52,378 nt of DNA from CAZJJK01 sp964546285 (GCA_964546285.1 CAZJJK010000007.1:1-52378), one strand, 5' to 3'. Counted from the stretch's first letter, positions 1 to 9,456 are shown. The notes: generated by a model not told the origin, from the letters alone. A program made the numbers and translations.

Positions 1-1
1 A

Positions 2-151
2 AGTCGCTTACTTTCGCAAGAACCTCTCACAGTTTTATTGCAAGGCTTATTATCTACATACAATACAAACAATAGCGATATAACTGCGCTTGCCATTATT
101 GTTGGCTTTCAAAAGTTGAAGACTTTTGAAAGCACCTTAGTTAAAAGATAA
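2..151 (+). CDS. 3' end of an unidentified protein (partial)
   Basis: The second frame is open from the left edge for 49 codons to a TAA at 149-151. The translation is not low-complexity and ends in a mixed helical tail (…IVGFQKLKTFESTLVKR), so it looks like the C-terminus of a gene that starts outside the window. The other two frames also run for more than 20 codons, so the frame choice is moderate. A perfect 11-bp inverted repeat with a 7-nt loop (105-133) falls inside this frame, which argues against reading it as a simple terminator. The product is not recognised. Confidence 0.45.
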   Translation, partial: SRLLSQEPLTVLLQGLLSTYNTNNSDITALAIIVGFQKLKTFESTLVKR

Positions 152-267
152 AAGTAAAGAAAGTACGCGGTTTTCAAGCGCCAGGCCTATATTAACGCGT
201 ACTAGAGTTATAGCGGTTTAGTCGCTTGAGCGAAAGCTAACCGTAGAGCGTAAGCAGGAGGGGCTCC

Positions 268-1329
268 GTGCGAAAAAGCGTCTTAATCATCGCGTTGTGC
301 GCGTTATATATGAGTTGCGCTAAAGAAAACGCGATCAGTATACGCCATGTTTATTATGATTATCCGGATTTCTTCGCGGCTATCCGTGATACTTCAGGGA
401 ATATTATTACAAAAAATCAAGCCGCTTTTACTCGCGGTCATCTAAATGAACAACAGACGCGATTATATAACGAGGCGGCTGGGACTTATATAACACACGA
501 TATCAGCAGCAGATATATACAAAAGTACTATCTTCAAATCTACTCAAGACCCTGGGAGGAATTCAGCTGGGGAAAAGATAAAAGCCTAGATTTCTGGAAT
601 CATGGAATACTTGATTACTCACTTGATTTCAATGAATTTGTTATAAAAACAGATGACAGCGGACTTCGTCCGTTATCCGCCCTAAGTCTGAGTGATCCAA
701 ACTATGATGCCGCTTTTACCGTAGCGGCATGGTTAAGAACTAGTTCGCCAAGTAAACCTCGCGAATTTCTACAGGAGCTTGCTCAAACAGAAGAAGCTCA
801 ATACCAAACTTATAAAGACCGTCTTATTGAACCGAGGCGAGCATATAAACTTATCAGAAATACCTTTCTCTCCTTAATGGCAAGTTGGCGCGATGGCGCT
901 TTAGCGGACCAATTGGCATTTATTTCTTATGATGGCTTAAGCGTAGACAATTACCCCTATATCGCTAACGCTTGGCATTGGCCTTATGGTTTTCTTAAAG
1001 AGAAAAGCGTGAATGGTGAGGAGACTTTACTTTATGATGGACGCTTGGAATCACAAGCGCGCGCGCTTTTTGACTATATGAAGGAAGTTGATGTTTATAG
1101 CAATCTAATAATGAACGACGATATTGAAATACTGTTCCGTCAGTATAACAATCCTATAGTTCTGGACCTCGTTCCATATATTGGAACAGGCCGAAACGCG
1201 ATACCGACAGAGGATCGCCTTTCTTTATACTTTGTTGAAGAAGATGGTATCTGGAAAATAAGAGAAATATCGTTTTGGGTAGACATATCACGCGAGTTAA
1301 AAGCGGTCCATTCCGCCGATCCGTATTGA
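268..1329 (+). CDS. Putative lipoprotein, unknown function
   Basis: A 353-residue protein starting at GTG 268, placed by an AGGAGGGG ribosome site at 256-263. The N-terminus has two basic residues, a short hydrophobic core and a Cys at residue 17 (LYMSC), which fits a relaxed spirochaetal lipobox, so the mature protein is probably lipid-anchored and extracytoplasmic. The rest is soluble and rich in Tyr, Trp and Asp, with no repeat or catalytic motif I recognise. The C-terminal ~60 residues (LYFVEEDGIWKIREISFWVD) resemble the end of an NTF2-like fold, but this is only an impression. It lies 61 bases upstream of eno, which has its own ribosome site. Confidence 0.7.
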   Translation: MRKSVLIIALCALYMSCAKENAISIRHVYYDYPDFFAAIRDTSGNIITKNQAAFTRGHLNEQQTRLYNEAAGTYITHDISSRYIQKYYLQIYSRPWEEFSWGKDKSLDFWNHGILDYSLDFNEFVIKTDDSGLRPLSALSLSDPNYDAAFTVAAWLRTSSPSKPREFLQELAQTEEAQYQTYKDRLIEPRRAYKLIRNTFLSLMASWRDGALADQLAFISYDGLSVDNYPYIANAWHWPYGFLKEKSVNGEETLLYDGRLESQARALFDYMKEVDVYSNLIMNDDIEILFRQYNNPIVLDLVPYIGTGRNAIPTEDRLSLYFVEEDGIWKIREISFWVDISRELKAVHSADPY

Positions 1330-1390
1330 CGAGTCGGCCGCAAAACCGGACAATAAAGGCACTATCCCCTATAGTTAAGGAGAAGATGCC

Positions 1391-2689
1391 ATGAGCGTGA
1401 TTGAATACATTGAAGCCCGTGAAATATTGGATTCCCGCGGCAATCCTACCGTGGAAGTGGACGTCGTATTAGAAGATGGAACCATAGGCCGCGCGGCCGT
1501 TCCTTCTGGAGCGTCCACGGGAGAGAATGAGGCTGTCGAACTCCGTGACGGCGATAAAAGCCGTTTTATGGGTAAAGGCGTTCAAAAAGCGGTTGAAAAC
1601 GTTAACAACACCATTGCCGCGGAATTGCAGGGTTTAGACGCTCTTGATCAGGTAGACCTTGATCGTACCATGATTGAATTAGACGGTACCGAGAATAAGA
1701 GCAAACTCGGGGCTAACGCTATCCTTGGCGTTTCCATGGCCACCGCTCGCGCGGCCGCTAATTATCTAGACATTCCGCTTTATAAATATCTTGGCGGTTT
1801 CCATTCCAGCCTTCTCCCCGTTCCTATGGCTAATATCATAAATGGCGGCAAACATGCTGACAACAAGGTAGACTTCCAGGAATTTATGGTTATGCCTATC
1901 GGGGCTCAGTCCATTCGGGAAGCGGTACGCTGGACAGCCGAAGTTTTCCACACCCTAAAGAAAATACTGAAGGATGCGGGCAAAAATACAGCGGTGGGTG
2001 ATGAGGGCGGTTTTGCCCCGGATATAGCTAACGAGGAAGCGTTAGACTTCATCATGAAGGCTATTGAAAAAGCTGGTTATAAACCAGGCGACGATATTGC
2101 CATAGCTTTGGATTCCGCCGCCAGTGAGCTGTTTGAGGAAGGCGGAAAGAAGGGATATAAATTCTGGAAGTCCAACCCCGATAAGCTCTTTACCAGTGAT
2201 GAAATGATCGATATTTACACAAAATGGGTAAGCAAATACCCAATCGTTTCCCTTGAGGATCCACTGGATCAAAATGATTGGGATGGCTATGTCAAAATTA
2301 CAAAGGCGCTGGGTGGTAAGGTTCAGATTGTGGGCGACGACCTTTTCGTCACAAATCCAAAATACCTGAAAAAGGGAATTGATCTGGGAGCGTGCAATTC
2401 TATTCTGATAAAGGTTAACCAGATTGGAACCATCACTGAAACCTACGAAGCCGTAGAAATGGCCAAACGAGCTGGATATACCGCGGTCGTGTCTCACCGC
2501 TCAGGCGAAACCGAGGACAGTTTTATAGCTGACCTGGTTGTAGCTCTTGAAACCGGTCAGATCAAAACGGGTTCTATGAGCCGCACGGATCGTATTTGCA
2601 AATACAATCAGCTGATGCGGATTGAGGACCAGTTAGAAGGCGTTTCCGAATTCGCTGGAAAAAAAGCTTTCTACAGCATAAAAAAATAA
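1391..2689 (+). CDS. eno: Enolase (phosphopyruvate hydratase)
   Basis: Enolase interconverts 2-phosphoglycerate and phosphoenolpyruvate in glycolysis with Mg2+. The 432-residue length is normal for the bacterial family. Visible signatures are the N-terminal EAREILDSRGNPTVEVDV, the SGASTGENEA mobile loop, metal-ligand segments around ALDSAASE, SLEDPLDQ and VGDDLFVTN, the family signature ILIKVNQIGT and the catalytic SHRSGETED loop. The start is supported by AAGGAG at 1378-1383, eight bases before ATG. A strong hairpin follows the gene, so eno probably ends its own transcript. In other bacteria enolase can also be surface-exposed or part of the RNA degradosome; nothing here shows that. Confidence 0.98.
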   Translation: MSVIEYIEAREILDSRGNPTVEVDVVLEDGTIGRAAVPSGASTGENEAVELRDGDKSRFMGKGVQKAVENVNNTIAAELQGLDALDQVDLDRTMIELDGTENKSKLGANAILGVSMATARAAANYLDIPLYKYLGGFHSSLLPVPMANIINGGKHADNKVDFQEFMVMPIGAQSIREAVRWTAEVFHTLKKILKDAGKNTAVGDEGGFAPDIANEEALDFIMKAIEKAGYKPGDDIAIALDSAASELFEEGGKKGYKFWKSNPDKLFTSDEMIDIYTKWVSKYPIVSLEDPLDQNDWDGYVKITKALGGKVQIVGDDLFVTNPKYLKKGIDLGACNSILIKVNQIGTITETYEAVEMAKRAGYTAVVSHRSGETEDSFIADLVVALETGQIKTGSMSRTDRICKYNQLMRIEDQLEGVSEFAGKKAFYSIKK

Positions 2690-2734
2690 ACAGCGCTTCA
2701 TAGAACTGGACGGTATGGACCGTCAAGAAGATTA

Positions 2735-2766
2735 AATAGAGCCGTTCCTAAAGGAACGGCTCTATT
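2735..2766 (+). terminator. Hairpin terminator after eno
   Basis: A perfect 14-bp inverted repeat with a 4-nt loop (2735-2748 / 2753-2766, loop TAAA) lies 45 bases after the enolase stop. It is not followed directly by a T run (a T-rich stretch comes at about 2786), so it may act as a terminator or as a 3' stabilising hairpin. Confidence 0.7.
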
Positions 2767-2892
2767 ATTAAGCGCCACAGCGGTATTTTTTTTTGCGCTT
2801 CTACACAATATTCTAATTACAATTAGGCTACATGATATTATTCTTGAAAAACCAAGAATCGGGCCACGGTTTATCGCTAAAGGGAAGGATAT

Positions 2893-3399
2893 ATGGTTTA
2901 CATACTTGAAACCGAAAGACTTTTATTGAGAGAATTAGTTGACGAAGACAGCGAAGCTTTAGCTATGGTTTTATCTGATAAAGATTCAATGAAATATTAC
3001 CCTCATGAGTTCAGTCATGAGGAAGTTAAGGCTTGGATAGCTTGGAATCGCCGTAATTATAGAGAATATGGATTTGGCTTATGGGCTGTCATTAGAAAAG
3101 AAGATTCCTCTTTCCTAGGAGATTGCGGGATCACAATGCAGAATATAGATAATAACTACTTACCGGAAATTGGATTTCATATAATTAGCGCTTATCGACG
3201 TAAGGGCTACGCTTCGGAAGCCGCGATAGGCGTAATGGAGTTTGTAAGGGAGAAACACGGTTTTATAAAGCTTTATTCATATTGTGAAGAAGCTAATTTA
3301 GCCTCCTTAGCCGTCATGAGAAAGATAGGGATGAAAAGAGAAAAAGCGTATATCAGCTCCGGCATAAGGCGACTTGTTTACTCAAAAAAATTAGTTTAA
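2893..3399 (+). CDS. GNAT-family N-acetyltransferase (RimJ/RimL type)
   Basis: A 168-residue protein opening with ETERLLLRELVDEDSEAL, the hallmark start of RimJ/RimL-type GNAT enzymes, which move acetyl from acetyl-CoA to an amine, often a protein N-terminus. The acetyl-CoA pyrophosphate loop is visible as GFHIISAYRRKGYASEA, followed by the β5 and Asn region (CEEANLASLAVMRKIGMK) typical of the fold. GGGAAGGA lies just before ATG 2893. It sits alone between eno and the next gene. The substrate cannot be read from sequence. Confidence 0.85.
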   Translation: MVYILETERLLLRELVDEDSEALAMVLSDKDSMKYYPHEFSHEEVKAWIAWNRRNYREYGFGLWAVIRKEDSSFLGDCGITMQNIDNNYLPEIGFHIISAYRRKGYASEAAIGVMEFVREKHGFIKLYSYCEEANLASLAVMRKIGMKREKAYISSGIRRLVYSKKLV

Positions 3400-3504
3400 T
3401 TATTTATGGGGAAAGGCGGGTTTTATAGCCGTGACTAAGCTTATATTATTCCATAAGTCTCATTTATGAATTATTCGATAACATTGAAAGAAAGGGGTTA
3501 AACG

Positions 3505-3909
3505 ATGTACAGCGTAAAGCCAGGCAGAGGTCCTTCCTTGATAGGCGGTATTAGCGGTGTCGCGGTAGCCATATTTGGCGTCATCTGGACGTTCGCGGTA
3601 TCCTCGACAGGAGCGCCTGGCTTTTTTTATATCATCGGTATCGTGTTTATAGTGATAGCTATAAATATAGCGATATACAACTTCTTAAACGCCGGTAAAA
3701 AAAATAGAATGAGCTATCTCGATATAACCACAGACCACGAAGAGAGCGATCCTATAGCCCAGGCCTTAGGATACGGCTCATACAAGACAGGCGGGGAAAA
3801 AAGGGAAAATTCGGGTCCAATTCCTATGATGAAAAAATTCTGTCCATATTGCGGGACCGCGCTTAATTCCGATTTTAATTACTGTCCTAAATGTGGGAAA
3901 AGCATATAA
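3505..3909 (+). CDS. Small membrane protein with C-terminal zinc ribbon
   Basis: A 134-residue protein with two hydrophobic segments (about residues 12-34 and 38-56) and a C-terminal zinc ribbon with two Cys pairs (CPYCG … CPKCGKSI), as in the many bacterial membrane proteins carrying a zinc-ribbon tail. The ribbon should be cytoplasmic because both helices form a hairpin. An AAAGAAAGGGG ribosome site precedes ATG 3505. Its stop is 2 bases before the likely start of the next gene, so the two are probably co-transcribed. Function is unknown. Confidence 0.75.
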   Translation: MYSVKPGRGPSLIGGISGVAVAIFGVIWTFAVSSTGAPGFFYIIGIVFIVIAINIAIYNFLNAGKKNRMSYLDITTDHEESDPIAQALGYGSYKTGGEKRENSGPIPMMKKFCPYCGTALNSDFNYCPKCGKSI

Positions 3910-3911
3910 AC

Positions 3912-4625
3912 ATGCATCTTACAAAGCTTACTATTAACCCTTCTATTTTTCCCGTACATGACCGTTATCCCTTTCATATACCAGCCATACGTAATACCAG
4001 AGAATTAAGCCTTGCTCAGAGAGTAACGTTTTTTTCAGGCGAAAATGGGTCCGGTAAGTCCACTCTGTTAAGGGCTGTCGCGAAAAAAGCTAATATCCAT
4101 CTTTGGCAGGATGACACTCGATCCCGCTATGACTATAACCCCTATGAAAATTCGCTTGATCAAGCTATCGATATAAACTGGGCTAAGGGCCCAGTACCCG
4201 GTGGTTTTTTCAATTCCCAACACTTCAGTACCTTCACGCGAATGATTGATTCTTGGGCTAGCAGCGACCCAGGACAACTTGATTATTTTGGTGGAAAATC
4301 TTTAGTTTCTATGTCTCATGGACAAGCGCTTATGGCTTACTTCAAAGCGAGATATTCATCAGAAGGCCTTTTCCTTTTAGACGAACCAGAAACAGCGCTT
4401 TCCCCTAAAACCCAGTTAAACTTGTTATCCTTCCTCGCCACCGCCGAAAATAACGAAAACGCTCAGTTTATTATCGCGACCCATTCACCCATATTACTTT
4501 CTTTGCCAGGAGCGTTAATCTATCATTTTGGCGAAAAAAATGTTCATACGATAAAGTATAGGGATACCGAACATTATAAAGTCTATATGAGTTTTTTTGA
4601 ACGCCTAGGTGAAACCGCCCAGTAG
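3912..4625 (+). CDS. Predicted ABC-type/AAA ATPase (single domain)
   Basis: A 237-residue soluble ATPase of the stand-alone predicted-ATPase type (COG3910-like). It has a Walker A (FSGENGSGKST), a signature-like SHGQ, a Walker B (LFLLDEPETALSP) and an H-loop (IATHSP), all the parts of an ABC-class nucleotide-binding domain, but no membrane domain and no partner permease. I chose ATG 3912 over the upstream in-frame ATG at 3891 because the protein then begins MHLTKLTI like its relatives, and 3891 would overlap the previous gene by 19 bases without a ribosome site. Such proteins are often housekeeping ATPases or parts of defence modules; no toxin or nuclease neighbour is present. Confidence 0.85.
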   Translation: MHLTKLTINPSIFPVHDRYPFHIPAIRNTRELSLAQRVTFFSGENGSGKSTLLRAVAKKANIHLWQDDTRSRYDYNPYENSLDQAIDINWAKGPVPGGFFNSQHFSTFTRMIDSWASSDPGQLDYFGGKSLVSMSHGQALMAYFKARYSSEGLFLLDEPETALSPKTQLNLLSFLATAENNENAQFIIATHSPILLSLPGALIYHFGEKNVHTIKYRDTEHYKVYMSFFERLGETAQ

Positions 4626-4679
4626 GAAGCCTCCTTTTTCCGCTTGAATTCATGAGTGAATGCTTTATGCTTCAATATT

Positions 4680-6905
4680 ATGGCACGGACTTCATTGACA
4701 ATAGCCTTCATTTTTATATTACTCCCAGGGGCTATTTTTGCTGATGAAGCTAAACAGCCATCCATTATCCTTTTCATTTCGTCATCAAGCGATTCTAATA
4801 GAGCCGTGGCGATGGAGGCCGCTTTCACGGAGAAGTGGCGTGAACGCGAACAAGCGGTATCGGTATTCCATTTCATGCACTACTCCTATTCTTTGCCTCA
4901 ATCAGAGCGCGATACCGATTTCGCCATAAAATACTTAAAAGAACGTTTCGCGGAGCGATCCCCAGATTTAATTGTCGCGCAGGCCGATTACGCTGCCCAA
5001 TTTTCCATTTCTTTACGGGATATAGTCTTCCCTAAAACGCCTGTTGTCGCTTTCGATATGACACCAAATGCCAAAGAACACTTTGCCGGTATAAGTTCTA
5101 TTTATTTATTGGAAAGCTCTGTATCGGGCTTAGACAACATAGAGTTCGCGAGAAAAATATTCCCTGACAGAAAAAGAATCGTCATTTTTTTGATTACGGG
5201 GCCAAGCCTAGCAACCCAGGATTTTGTTAAGAAAGAAACCGAGATGTTTTTCCCTGACATGGATGTTATCGTGTTGCCAAATCCTACTTCAGGCGACGCT
5301 GACGCCGTTTTATTTTCCTCCATCGATGACACTTTTATTCTAAATTTCTATTCAGGCTGGATTGACAATACAGGCCGCCAATTAAGCGGAAAAGCTTTTA
5401 CTGAGCATATCGCGAAACACTATAAGGTCCCCGTGTTTGAATATATACGTGAAAATTTAGGCGTTGGCTCTGTCGGCGGGGTTGGCGTTTCGGCAAAAAC
5501 CTGGGGTCAGGCCGCCGCGGACTTAGGTTTATCCCTTGTTCTGGACGCCAAGGAAGCGCCTTTTTGGTCCTCCTCGACCGCCCTTAACAGCGCGTTCGCG
5601 GATTATCAAGTACTAAGCTCTTTTGGCGTACAAGCTCATGCTATTCCAAAAAACATTGAGCTTATCAATACCCCGCCGGATTTTTGGAACCGCTATCGGA
5701 CTTATATACAAACAATTATAGCGGTCTTAATTATCGCTTTAATGCTATTATCGCTCCGCGCTTGGTCGCGGCGGAGAGAACGTCGTTTATTGGTGGAAGC
5801 TAAAAGAACGCTAGAACAAGAGGTAGCGGAACGCACCTCACAATTAAGCGAATCAAATCAAGAATTATCCGCCGCCAATGAAAACCTTGTCGCTTTAATG
5901 CGTAAAACCGAAGCCATGCAAGAAAATGTGCTGAGGTCAGCGAGAGAGATAACCCTAGGCCGTTTAGCTTATGGCTTCGCCAATGGCTTAAACAGCCCGC
6001 TAGCGGCCGCGCGCTCCGCCATATCAAGTTTCCGCTCCTTCGCTGGCGGTGGGATTATTGGCGCCCCTACCTTTATTATGTCTCTTTTCCAGTTCGACGA
6101 CAAACAAAGAGCCCTATTTGCCCGCTACGCGCCGACTGTGCTAAGGCGATTGGGAACAACAGGCCTCCATGAGCCGGAAACGCTACGACGCCAGTTGGAG
6201 GAACGCTTAGGGACGCTTTTATGCGAGGATCCAAGCGGAACCGCTTCCGATCTAATTGACGCGGGCTTGGATAGTTTTGAAGAATCTGAGTTATCAGCGT
6301 TCGCTCCCGCTTCCGCACGTCCGGTAGTCCGCTCACTGTATGGGCTATCAGTCTTAGAACGTTCAATAAACATCACCGAGGAAGCTGTGGAAAGAGCCAT
6401 AGACGCGGTAAAAGCGGTACGGGATTATGTATCTGACACATGGACGGAAAACCCTGAAACAACGGCGAATCTCCGCGCTACCGTGGATCGGGCCCTCTTG
6501 CTATTCAAAACTAGACTTTCTCCGCCAATTATTCTTAAAACGGAATTGAATAATTTACCGCCAGTTGTCGGAGCGGAAACGCGTTATGTTAGGCTCTGGG
6601 CGCATTTGATCCAAAACGCGCTCCAAGCTATGCCAACTGGCGGCGAATTAGCCATAAAAATATATCAGGAAGGCCAGTACGCCAACGTCGAAGTATCCGA
6701 TCAAGGTCCTGGAATACCAAAGGAAATCGCCGACAAAATATTTGAGCCCTTCGTCACTACCCGTGAAATAGCTGAAGGTATGGGCCTTGGGTTACCTTTC
6801 TGTAAAAGAATCGCTGAGTCCTACGGTGGGTCTATTGCCTTTTCCAGCACATCTCAAGGGACTTCATTCCGAATAAGCCTTCCTTTAGCGGAGGCTTCAG
6901 ATTGA
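4680..6905 (+). CDS. Periplasmic-sensor histidine-kinase-like protein lacking the phosphoacceptor His
   Basis: A 741-residue membrane protein. A signal peptide (about 1-22) leads into a ~315-residue extracytoplasmic domain resembling ABC substrate-binding proteins of the ABC_sub_bind type. A membrane helix (about 342-361), a coiled coil (about 370-430), a DHp-like region and an intact HATPase domain follow (N-box IQNALQAMP, DQGPGIP, GMGLGL). In the H-box the expected G-x-A-H-E-(I/L)-N-x-P-L reads GFANGLNSPL, so His is Asn435 and Glu is Gly. About 110 extra residues separate the two DHp helices. ATG 4680 gives the best signal peptide; GTG 4656 would add 8 residues. The next gene, a receiver, overlaps by 4 bases, so the two act together. 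It may bind ATP without autophosphorylating, use another residue, or signal by partner interaction. Confidence 0.85.
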   Translation: MARTSLTIAFIFILLPGAIFADEAKQPSIILFISSSSDSNRAVAMEAAFTEKWREREQAVSVFHFMHYSYSLPQSERDTDFAIKYLKERFAERSPDLIVAQADYAAQFSISLRDIVFPKTPVVAFDMTPNAKEHFAGISSIYLLESSVSGLDNIEFARKIFPDRKRIVIFLITGPSLATQDFVKKETEMFFPDMDVIVLPNPTSGDADAVLFSSIDDTFILNFYSGWIDNTGRQLSGKAFTEHIAKHYKVPVFEYIRENLGVGSVGGVGVSAKTWGQAAADLGLSLVLDAKEAPFWSSSTALNSAFADYQVLSSFGVQAHAIPKNIELINTPPDFWNRYRTYIQTIIAVLIIALMLLSLRAWSRRRERRLLVEAKRTLEQEVAERTSQLSESNQELSAANENLVALMRKTEAMQENVLRSAREITLGRLAYGFANGLNSPLAAARSAISSFRSFAGGGIIGAPTFIMSLFQFDDKQRALFARYAPTVLRRLGTTGLHEPETLRRQLEERLGTLLCEDPSGTASDLIDAGLDSFEESELSAFAPASARPVVRSLYGLSVLERSINITEEAVERAIDAVKAVRDYVSDTWTENPETTANLRATVDRALLLFKTRLSPPIILKTELNNLPPVVGAETRYVRLWAHLIQNALQAMPTGGELAIKIYQEGQYANVEVSDQGPGIPKEIADKIFEPFVTTREIAEGMGLGLPFCKRIAESYGGSIAFSSTSQGTSFRISLPLAEASD

Positions 6906-7300
6906 GAGGACGCCAATCCATCCTCATTGTTGATGATGAAGCCATTCTGCTTTTATCCATGCGCCAGGAATTAAAACTGAAGTTTGGTAACAAATACTTA
7001 TATGAAACAGCTTTAAACGCCGAACAAGGCTTCAGGACAATTGATAAGCTAAGAGATGAGGGCTCTCCTGTCATGCTTGTAATCAGTGATTTACTCATGC
7101 CAGGTATGCGTGGGGATGATTTTTTACGCCGTCTACGCGTTGATAATCCTGATTTAAGGCTGGCTTTGCTCAGTGGGCACGCTGATAATGTCAAAATGAT
7201 TAACTTAGCCGCGGAACTAAATTTAATCGGGTTTCTTCCAAAACCCTACCGTTCATATGATCTGTTCTCGCTTGTTGAAAAAGCCTCAAAAACCAAATAG
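6902..7300 (+). CDS. Single-domain response regulator
   Basis: A 132-residue stand-alone receiver domain. The acidic pair is in SILIVDDEA, the phospho-acceptor Asp in VISDLLMPG, the switch Ser in LLSGHAD and the conserved Lys in LPKPY, so this receiver looks competent for phosphorylation. It has no output domain, as in CheY- or Spo0F-type proteins. It starts at TTG 6902, overlapping the stop of the kinase-like gene, which implies translational coupling and a shared pathway. Because the partner lacks a His phosphoacceptor, the phosphate source is unclear. Confidence 0.9.
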   Translation: MRGRQSILIVDDEAILLLSMRQELKLKFGNKYLYETALNAEQGFRTIDKLRDEGSPVMLVISDLLMPGMRGDDFLRRLRVDNPDLRLALLSGHADNVKMINLAAELNLIGFLPKPYRSYDLFSLVEKASKTK

Positions 7301-7464
7301 CGGAGGAATTCTTACAAGTCTCAGACTTAGAAAACTGACGCCCACGACAGGCGCGCATTATATTAAACATATATAATACAAAGAATAACCATTTAAAGCA
7401 TAAGACAGTGAGAGGCTTTTTGACAAACAAACAATTTTATTAAACGGCTCAATAGCATAAGGGT

Positions 7465-9456
7465 TCATTGATTCTCACCTGGCGACGATTCGGCTTGTTT
7501 GTCGTAATTCATCAAGGCCTCAGCGGCTAAACCGCCGAGTTCTTTCGGGGCCGCGGAATACGAAGCGGGCAAGGTGTTTGGGGAAACGCTTGGAACGCGT
7601 CGGACACGAGCGATACGCAAACGCTCTTTTTCACGAGCGGCGAAAACCAAAGCTTCTCGAGCCGCGGCAACGACTGAAAGCGCCAGTTGTTTTGACAAGG
7701 AACATTGATTGACGACAGCGGCGGGATCAGCTGCCGCGAGCGCTTCAATAGAGCCAAAAGTTTTCAGCAAGACAGCCGCTCGTTTCACACCAATGCCATT
7801 AACGGCCTGCAAGCTCTTAAGGGCTATATCTTTAGACCGAAGCCGCTGATTGAGGCCTGTAGCGAAGCGGTGGGTTTCATCACGAATATGTTGGAGTACC
7901 TTTAAAGCTTCAGAACGCTTTGACAGACGGATAGGAGCCGTGGCTTGCGGCAACCATAATTCCTCATCTCTCTTAGCAAGACCCACAATATCTATCGTTA
8001 TTCCCAATTCACCTAGAATGGCTTTCGCCGCGTTGACTTGGCCTATACCACCATCAATAAGCACAAGATCAGGTAATTCAGAAGCCTCGGAAAGAAGACG
8101 TCCATAACGCCGCGCTACGGCCTCTTTCATCGCGGTAAAATCATCAACCTGCCCTTCTGTACTCTTTATTTTATAGTAGCGATAATTCTTTTTATCCGGC
8201 ACCCCTTCTTTAAATGAAATAAGGGAGGCGACTGTATGTTTCCCATCCAATTGAGCGATATCAAAACCTTCAATACGCTCAGGACGCTGCTTTAGCCTTA
8301 AAACGGAACGGAGCTCATCCAAAGCTGGACCAGCCCCGCGCTCGCGCAGCCTTTTCCGTAAATCCTCACTCGCGTTCTGAAGAGCCATCGCCAATACCGC
8401 TTCATGACGTTTTTCATTTGGCTTAAGAAATTCAACGGAGACAGCGCAACGTTCGGAAAGCCATCGGCGCACCCTGGCCAAAACCGTATTCGAATAAGTA
8501 CCGCCAAGATAGATATGCGGTGGCGGCGGATGATCAGGTCCATAATAACTAGTAAGAAAGGACTCAAGGCTATCTTCATCATTAGCGGCGGATAAGGTCC
8601 GGAATAGTTCCCTGCCCGTCATTTTACCACCGCGCAATGAAAACACGGAGAAGGTAGCAAGAACCCCTTCCATAACCCACGCTATATAATCCCTTGCGTC
8701 GGGATCAAAATCGACGACAGAACCGGCTTCGTTCAAAGCCTCTATAGCCCGAATATCATCACGAAGGCGGGCGGCCTTCTCATAGTCTCGGGCTTGCGCC
8801 GCCACCAACATTTCAGCGCTTAAATCTTTAACAAGACCGGCGGTATCGCCGGCTAACAAAGCCTTGGCTCTTTCCACATGAACCGCATACTCCGCTTGAC
8901 TGATTTTGCCGCAACAAGGAGCGGAACAACGACCTATATGGTAATACATACAGGGAGCGTCCCTTTTACGGAACCTCCGGCATTTTCGCAAAGGGAAAAG
9001 CTTAGCTGTTAATTCTAGCAAAACGTCCAAAGCGGGAACATTGGGAAAAGGGCCGTAATATAAAGACCCATCCTCAACGATACGCCTAGTACGAAATATT
9101 TTAGGAAACTGGTCAGCCGTAACGCGTACAACTGGATAACTTTTGCCATCCTTAAGATTTATATTGTATTTAGGCGAGTGTTGCTTTATAAGGGTGTTTT
9201 CTAGGAGCAGGGCGGAATATTCATTGTCAACAATGATAGTTTCAATAGACGCGGCGCGACGAAGCAGGGTCCGGGTTTTAATATCCTTTTCTCCAGAAAA
9301 ATAAGACGCTAAGCGGTGACGCAGAACGCAAGCTTTGCCGATATAGATAATAGTCCCTTCTTCGTCGCGCATTATATAAACCCCAGGTTCCAGGGGCGCT
9401 TCTTTCGCGGCGGCGCGGAGTCGACTATACTGATTCGATACGGATGGCTGGTCCAT
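7465..9456 (-). CDS. uvrC: Excinuclease ABC subunit C
   Basis: UvrC makes the dual incisions in nucleotide-excision repair with UvrA and UvrB. The 663-residue protein has the N-terminal GIY-YIG nuclease (PGVYIMRDEEG … IYIGKA, about residues 24-100), a UVR motif (about 205-240), the RNase-H-like C-terminal endonuclease with DLVLIDGGIGQVNAA, and a helix-hairpin-helix (VNGIGVKRAAVLLKTFG). About 45 extra basic and Ser/Pro-rich residues close the protein. No Shine-Dalgarno sequence is visible before ATG 9456. That ATG overlaps by two bases the ATG of the divergent gene at 9455, an unusually tight arrangement. Confidence 0.97.
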   Translation of the reverse strand: MDQPSVSNQYSRLRAAAKEAPLEPGVYIMRDEEGTIIYIGKACVLRHRLASYFSGEKDIKTRTLLRRAASIETIIVDNEYSALLLENTLIKQHSPKYNINLKDGKSYPVVRVTADQFPKIFRTRRIVEDGSLYYGPFPNVPALDVLLELTAKLFPLRKCRRFRKRDAPCMYYHIGRCSAPCCGKISQAEYAVHVERAKALLAGDTAGLVKDLSAEMLVAAQARDYEKAARLRDDIRAIEALNEAGSVVDFDPDARDYIAWVMEGVLATFSVFSLRGGKMTGRELFRTLSAANDEDSLESFLTSYYGPDHPPPPHIYLGGTYSNTVLARVRRWLSERCAVSVEFLKPNEKRHEAVLAMALQNASEDLRKRLRERGAGPALDELRSVLRLKQRPERIEGFDIAQLDGKHTVASLISFKEGVPDKKNYRYYKIKSTEGQVDDFTAMKEAVARRYGRLLSEASELPDLVLIDGGIGQVNAAKAILGELGITIDIVGLAKRDEELWLPQATAPIRLSKRSEALKVLQHIRDETHRFATGLNQRLRSKDIALKSLQAVNGIGVKRAAVLLKTFGSIEALAAADPAAVVNQCSLSKQLALSVVAAAREALVFAAREKERLRIARVRRVPSVSPNTLPASYSAAPKELGGLAAEALMNYDKQAESSPGENQ

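Noticed and set aside
105..133. Perfect 11-bp inverted repeat near the left edge, read as a terminator
   Set aside because: It lies within an open frame that continues to a TAA at 151, and no T run follows.
1361..1383. TATAGT as the −10 of an eno promoter
   Set aside because: The predicted start would fall within the Shine-Dalgarno sequence, leaving no room for ribosome binding.
3891..3911. Upstream ATG for the ATPase gene
   Set aside because: It overlaps the zinc-ribbon gene by 19 bases and lacks a ribosome site; ATG 3912 matches the family start.
7279..7422. Distant inverted copies of AAAAAGCCTC around the regulator/uvrC 3' ends
   Set aside because: Only 10 bases long and 130 bases apart; no supporting structure or T run.
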